Source: an uncultured Clostridia bacterium
Lineage (GTDB): Bacteria > Bacillota > Clostridia > Christensenellales > CAG-138
Assembly: GCA_937915925.1 (NCBI GenBank)
Contig: CALGGM010000171.1
Coordinates: forward strand, 1-5,031
Direction: 5' to 3'
Length of the DNA stretch: 5,031 nt
The position numbers and the translations under genes were made by a program. The notes below the pieces were generated by a model that worked only from the letters and a program-made list of their open reading frames with translations, had not been told where the DNA came from and ran no database searches. Positions 4,756 to 5,031 of this stretch are shown here, in pieces. Position 1 is the first letter of the stretch. Each line of letters starts with the position of its first letter.

Positions 4756-5031
4756 TCAGCTGTAGCTCTCGGGCTTTAAAATACCCACATAGGGCAGATT
4801 GCGATACTTTTGCTTGTAGTCGAGGCCGTAGCCCACGACAAACTTGTTCGGGACCACGAAGCCGCAGTAGTCCGGCGTGATCTCGCACTCGCGGCGTTCC
4901 GGCTTGTCGAGGAAGCAGCAGGTGCGGATCGACGCAGGCTGACGCTCCCAAAGAAGACGCGTCATGTAGGAAAGCGTCAGACCGCTGTCCATGATGTCCT
5001 CCGCGATCAGAACATGCTTGCCCGTGATGCT
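4756..5031 (-). CDS. hpt: Hypoxanthine(-guanine) phosphoribosyltransferase, C-terminal half (runs off right edge)
   Basis: The last 91 residues of a purine salvage enzyme that joins hypoxanthine or guanine to PRPP to give IMP or GMP in the cytoplasm. The PRPP-binding loop is seen as VLIAEDIMDSGLTL. It is followed by the family hallmarks FLDKPERRE, PDYCGFVVPNKFVVGYGLDY and KYRNLPYVGILKPE, including the base-contacting Lys-Phe-Val stretch. Members are usually about 175-185 residues, so roughly half is missing beyond the right edge, including the N-terminal start. The loop reads EDIMDSG where many relatives have EDIVDTG or EDIIDSG, a mild variation. It ends in TGA 42 nt before the ftsH start with no terminator between, fitting the conserved tilS-hpt-ftsH order of Firmicutes; tilS, if present, would be to the right. 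Confidence 0.95.
   Translation of the reverse strand, partial: SITGKHVLIAEDIMDSGLTLSYMTRLLWERQPASIRTCCFLDKPERRECEITPDYCGFVVPNKFVVGYGLDYKQKYRNLPYVGILKPESYS

Noticed and set aside
4255..4779. Plus-strand open frame of 174 codons opposite the ftsH N-terminus
   Set aside because: Antisense shadow spanning the ftsH start and the intergenic gap; no domain recognised.

Overview
This is chromosomal housekeeping DNA from a GC-rich Firmicute, most likely a member of the Clostridia. The evidence is strong GGAGG-type ribosome binding sites, the gene orders hpt-ftsH and Xaa-Pro peptidase-efp (both known from Bacillus and relatives), a TTG start on ftsH, and non-coding repeats that look like those dispersed in Oscillospiraceae-like genomes. 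The lineage is inferred; no rRNA or other marker gene is present. Every recognised gene lies on the minus strand, so the window reads biologically from right to left.

Right block (5031 down to 1842): the C-terminal half of hypoxanthine phosphoribosyltransferase (hpt) comes first. It is followed after 42 nt by a complete ftsH, encoding a membrane AAA+ zinc protease. The ftsH stop codon directly abuts the ATG of a PHP-domain phosphoesterase of the YciV/RNase AM/TrpH group. A textbook intrinsic terminator follows the PHP gene. This looks like the end of an operon joining purine salvage, membrane protein quality control and probable nucleotide or RNA-end turnover.

Middle block (about 1255 to 1841): roughly 590 bases with no credible gene, packed with short hairpins and a foldback repeat of several types. 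Two hairpins share the same 18-base tail. This is the only part of the window not explained by ordinary genes.

Left block (about 1245 down to 1): a near-consensus sigma-A-type promoter (TTGCAA, 17 nt, TATAAT) with A/T tracts upstream drives an M24-family Xaa-Pro aminopeptidase. After 33 nt comes the start of elongation factor P, which runs off the left edge. Both proteins concern proline: the peptidase cleaves X-Pro bonds and EF-P relieves ribosome stalling at polyproline.

I see no phage, CRISPR, toxin-antitoxin or other undescribed gene system here. The items most worth a second look are the repeat island, the coupled ftsH-PHP junction and the HECGH variant of the FtsH zinc motif.
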